From: Novosphingobium marinum
GTDB lineage: Bacteria; Pseudomonadota; Alphaproteobacteria; Sphingomonadales; Sphingomonadaceae
Assembly (NCBI RefSeq): GCF_013408095.1
Contig: NZ_JACBZF010000001.1
Coordinates: forward strand, 248,001-312,000
Direction: 5' to 3'
DNA length: 64,000 bases
The notes below the pieces were generated by a model. That model worked only from the letters and a program-made list of their open reading frames with translations, was not told the DNA's origin and made no database searches. Below are positions 61,939 to 64,000 of the stretch, in pieces (positions within the stretch are counted from its first letter, which is position 1; every line of letters begins with the position of its first letter). Position numbers and translations under genes: made by a program.

Positions 61939-61952
61939 GTGTCCTAGCATAC
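61939..61952. promoter_or_regulatory. Recurring motif GTGTCCTAGCATAC, copy 2 (candidate operator)
   Basis: These 14 bases are identical to 32459-32472 and lie in the 188-base gap between the divergent MaoC hydratase and Rieske oxygenase genes. The flanking bases differ, so the identity is not part of a longer duplication. Confidence 0.55.
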
Positions 61953-62034
61953 GATGTTTGCGAAAGGCACGATGACAAGGTATGCAGGCACCCGATAAAA
62001 GACTCGCCGGCACGATCGGGAAAGGATGTTTTCG

Positions 62035-63447
62035 ATGGAAATGCAGAAGATGAAGGGCGAGGGCGGCCCAGAGTATCGCGACAGCCCTTCTCCTCACTTC
62101 CAGCATATCGCGGCGCAGGACGACAAGCCCGCGCCCGCGTTGTTCTCCGAGTATTCCGAGAGCGAACTCGACAACGCCGAAGTGTCCCGGGAGCGGTACA
62201 CCTCCGCCGAATTCCTCCGCCTCGAGCGCGAGCGTATGTGGCCGCGCGTCTGGCAGATGGCGTGCCGCGAGGAACAGATTCCCGAACCGGGCGACTGCAT
62301 CGCATACGACGGTCCTGCCGCCTCGATCCTCGTCGTTCGCGGCGAGAACGGCGAGGTCCGGGCGTTCTACAACAGCTGCCCGCACCGCGGGATGAAGCTG
62401 TGCCTTGGTCAGATGTCGGTCGAGAAGGTGAAGTGCCCGTTCCACTCGATCAGGTGGACGCTCGACGGAAAAGTCGATCACGTCCCCGCGCGATGGGACT
62501 TTGCCGATACGAACATCGACGATCTCAAGCTGGCCGAAGTACGGGCCGACGTCTGGCAGGGCTTCGTATTCGTCAATCAGAACGCGGACGCTCCGCCTCT
62601 GGCCGAATACCTGGGCAAGCTGGTCCCTCATTTCGAGGGTTGGGACCATGGCGAACGCTACGTCGAATCGATCATCCGCCGGCCGATCCGGGCAAACTGG
62701 AAATCCTGCATCGAGGCTTTCCTCGAGGCTTATCACCTGTCCGGCGTTCATGCGCAGGCTCTGCCCTTCGGCGGCGAGTCCAGCACGCAGTACGATGTCT
62801 GGCCCGACCAGCCGCACGTCAGCCGCTTTCTCGAACCGGTCGGATTCTCGAGCGACCAGTATCCGCGTGACCTGAGCGAGCAGGAGATAGTCGAGCTTGC
62901 GACCAAGGTCGTCGCCGGGGGCGAAGTCGAAGTGGACGACCTGCCGGAAGGCGTAAGCGCGCGTCAGGCGATGGTCGCCGCGATGCGCGCGTCCTACAGC
63001 GAAATGCACGACAAGGACTATTCCGACCTTTCGGACGTCGAGGCCGGCGATGCGATCCAGTATCACCTCTTCCCGAACTTCATCATCTTCCGATCGCTGC
63101 CCTATCCCTTCATCTATCGCTTCCTGCCGGATCGCGAAGACCCAGGACTGACGATGTTCGAATTCTATATCTTCAGGCCAAAGGTGGAGGGCGAGGAGGT
63201 GCCCGAAGTACGGATCGCAGAACTCGAGGAAACCCAAAGCTATGCCGATGCGGATATGATGCCACCATGGCAGGCGTTGATCTACGATCAGGATGCAGAG
63301 GGGCTGAAGGCGTGCCAGGAAGGCATGCGCGACGGCGGCGACATGCCGATCCGCTACACCCGGTACCAGGAATCGCGTATCAGGCTGCTGCATCACACGC
63401 TCGGCCGCTATGTATCGGATGATCCTTCGGATGCGCCGGGGTTCTGA
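62035..63447 (+). CDS. Rieske non-heme iron oxygenase, alpha subunit
   Basis: The 470-residue aromatic-ring-hydroxylating-type oxygenase has a Rieske 2Fe-2S site with C115-x-H117 and C134-x2-H137 (SCPHRGMK, KCPFHSI). The mononuclear iron site is in NWKSCIEAFLEAYHLSGVH, followed by a long SRPBCC catalytic domain. It would hydroxylate a ring or side chain using electrons from a separate reductase, none of which is encoded here. No small (beta) subunit gene follows. The ATG at 62035 (AAGGA eight bases upstream) is preferred to one at 62026. Confidence 0.88.
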   Translation: MEMQKMKGEGGPEYRDSPSPHFQHIAAQDDKPAPALFSEYSESELDNAEVSRERYTSAEFLRLERERMWPRVWQMACREEQIPEPGDCIAYDGPAASILVVRGENGEVRAFYNSCPHRGMKLCLGQMSVEKVKCPFHSIRWTLDGKVDHVPARWDFADTNIDDLKLAEVRADVWQGFVFVNQNADAPPLAEYLGKLVPHFEGWDHGERYVESIIRRPIRANWKSCIEAFLEAYHLSGVHAQALPFGGESSTQYDVWPDQPHVSRFLEPVGFSSDQYPRDLSEQEIVELATKVVAGGEVEVDDLPEGVSARQAMVAAMRASYSEMHDKDYSDLSDVEAGDAIQYHLFPNFIIFRSLPYPFIYRFLPDREDPGLTMFEFYIFRPKVEGEEVPEVRIAELEETQSYADADMMPPWQALIYDQDAEGLKACQEGMRDGGDMPIRYTRYQESRIRLLHHTLGRYVSDDPSDAPGF

Positions 63448-63560
63448 TCCGGCCCGGATCCTGCCGGCCGCATCTTGACACCCCGCCGCGCAAGTCGTGA
63501 TAAAGCGTACCGGATTTCCGGTGCAATGGTCCGCCGGATAGTCCGGCCGGAGGGGATTGC

Positions 63561-64000
63561 ATGTACGAAACGCCCGAGGACGAGAGCTATCTCGTCGACC
63601 TGAACGACGGCGTCCTGCGCCTCTCGTTCAACCGGCCAAAGTTCGGCAATGCCGTACCGTCGCAGAACGTCCCCGCCTTCACCGAGCTCTTCCGCCGCGC
63701 GCAGGAAGACCCGGCCGTGCGGTGCATCCTGATCCGCGGGGAGGGTAAGGTTTTCTCGGCGGGCGGCGACGTCGCGGCGTTCGGCAAGTCGATCAAGCAG
63801 GACAAGGCCGAACGGCAGGAGGATTTCAGGGCGCGCCTCGGAAGGGCGCGCAAGCTCGTCGAGGCGATCTCGGGGTTCGAAGGCGCTATCGTGACGGCGG
63901 TACGTGGGGCCGCCGCCGGCGCGGGACTGTTCTATCCGCTGGTCGCGGACTACGCCATCGGCGACGAAACCGCGACTTTCGTCTTCGCTCACCAGCGCGT
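63561..64000 (+). CDS. Enoyl-CoA hydratase/isomerase (3' end cut off by window)
   Basis: About 146 residues of a crotonase-fold protein are visible: GVLRLSFNRPKFGNAVPSQN, ILIRGEGKVFSAGGDVAAFG (oxyanion-hole segment), and VRGAAAGAGLFYPLVADYAIG. It starts at an ATG with GGAGGGG upstream and runs off the right edge. It lies 113 bases after the Rieske oxygenase gene on the same strand, probably in its operon. It differs from the enoyl-CoA hydratase at 31589-32332. Confidence 0.85.
   Translation, partial: MYETPEDESYLVDLNDGVLRLSFNRPKFGNAVPSQNVPAFTELFRRAQEDPAVRCILIRGEGKVFSAGGDVAAFGKSIKQDKAERQEDFRARLGRARKLVEAISGFEGAIVTAVRGAAAGAGLFYPLVADYAIGDETATFVFAHQR

Noticed and set aside
16006..64000. A firm call of steroid or bile-acid degradation cluster
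   Set aside because: KstD-like, Rieske, P450, thiolase-DUF35 and MaoC genes fit, but the diagnostic ring-cleavage genes (HsaC/D, TesB-like) are not in the window, so only a hydrophobic-acid pathway is claimed.

Overview
The window is GC-rich, tightly packed alphaproteobacterial DNA. It most resembles a sphingomonad (Novosphingobium, Sphingomonas or relatives). The grounds are the form of the replicative DnaE and IspE proteins, a TonB receptor with a sphingomonad-style signal peptide, frequent GTG and TTG starts, and many acyl-CoA, SDR and Rieske genes. This placement is inference from protein resemblance only. I saw no rRNA, tRNA, CRISPR array, prophage, insertion sequence or replication origin.

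Region 1 (1-15948) is mostly housekeeping. It holds a Yip1-type membrane protein (cut by the left edge), the DNA polymerase III alpha subunit, an acyl-CoA ligase, a small membrane protein, a radical SAM protein, an arylamine N-acetyltransferase and a CaCA-type cation exchanger. A translationally overlapped minus-strand set follows (uracil-DNA glycosylase-like protein, lytic transglycosylase, MoaB), then ETF-ubiquinone oxidoreductase and IspE. One AT-rich island with an unrecognised gene (14358-15041) lies between the last two and looks foreign.

Region 2 (16006-38444) is a mosaic of short catabolic operons. It includes nitronate monooxygenase, two SDRs with XdhC, an acyl-CoA dehydrogenase, a TonB receptor divergent from an MFS transporter, and a complete carboxylic acid reductase (adenylation, carrier and reductase domains). 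These are followed by an SDR/AraC pair, an APH-fold kinase with an enoyl-CoA hydratase, a KstD-like flavoprotein with a CoxG-like protein, an Old Yellow Enzyme, MarR/YciI, an MDR oxidoreductase and an NTF2-like protein.

Region 3 (38489-64000) centres on a same-strand array of 14 genes at 39819-56274, probably one long operon with an internal promoter before the P450. In order it encodes an acyl-CoA dehydrogenase, an HMG-CoA-synthase-like/DUF35 fusion lacking the usual cysteine, a thiolase, a MaoC hydratase, a CitE-type lyase, a second acyl-CoA dehydrogenase, and both subunits of a thiamine-diphosphate E1. After these come a KstD-like flavoprotein, a CrtC-like protein, an SDR, a SnoaL-like protein, an epoxide hydrolase, a P450 and an APH-fold kinase. 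Divergent gene pairs follow: Zn-alcohol dehydrogenase/APH kinase, GST-like/acyl-CoA ligase and MaoC/Rieske oxygenase. An enoyl-CoA hydratase is cut by the right edge.

Together the genes describe uptake, CoA activation, oxygenation, beta-oxidation-like and aldolytic cleavage of an unidentified hydrophobic, probably cyclic or branched, carboxylic acid (steroid, terpenoid or similar). A short AT-rich motif (GTATGCTA, with a 14-base identical form at two sites) recurs in the promoter gaps of these operons and suggests one shared regulator. Three APH-fold kinases sit with acyl-CoA dehydrogenases, which recalls the phospho-hydroxyacyl-CoA route of levulinate catabolism. That link is a hypothesis.
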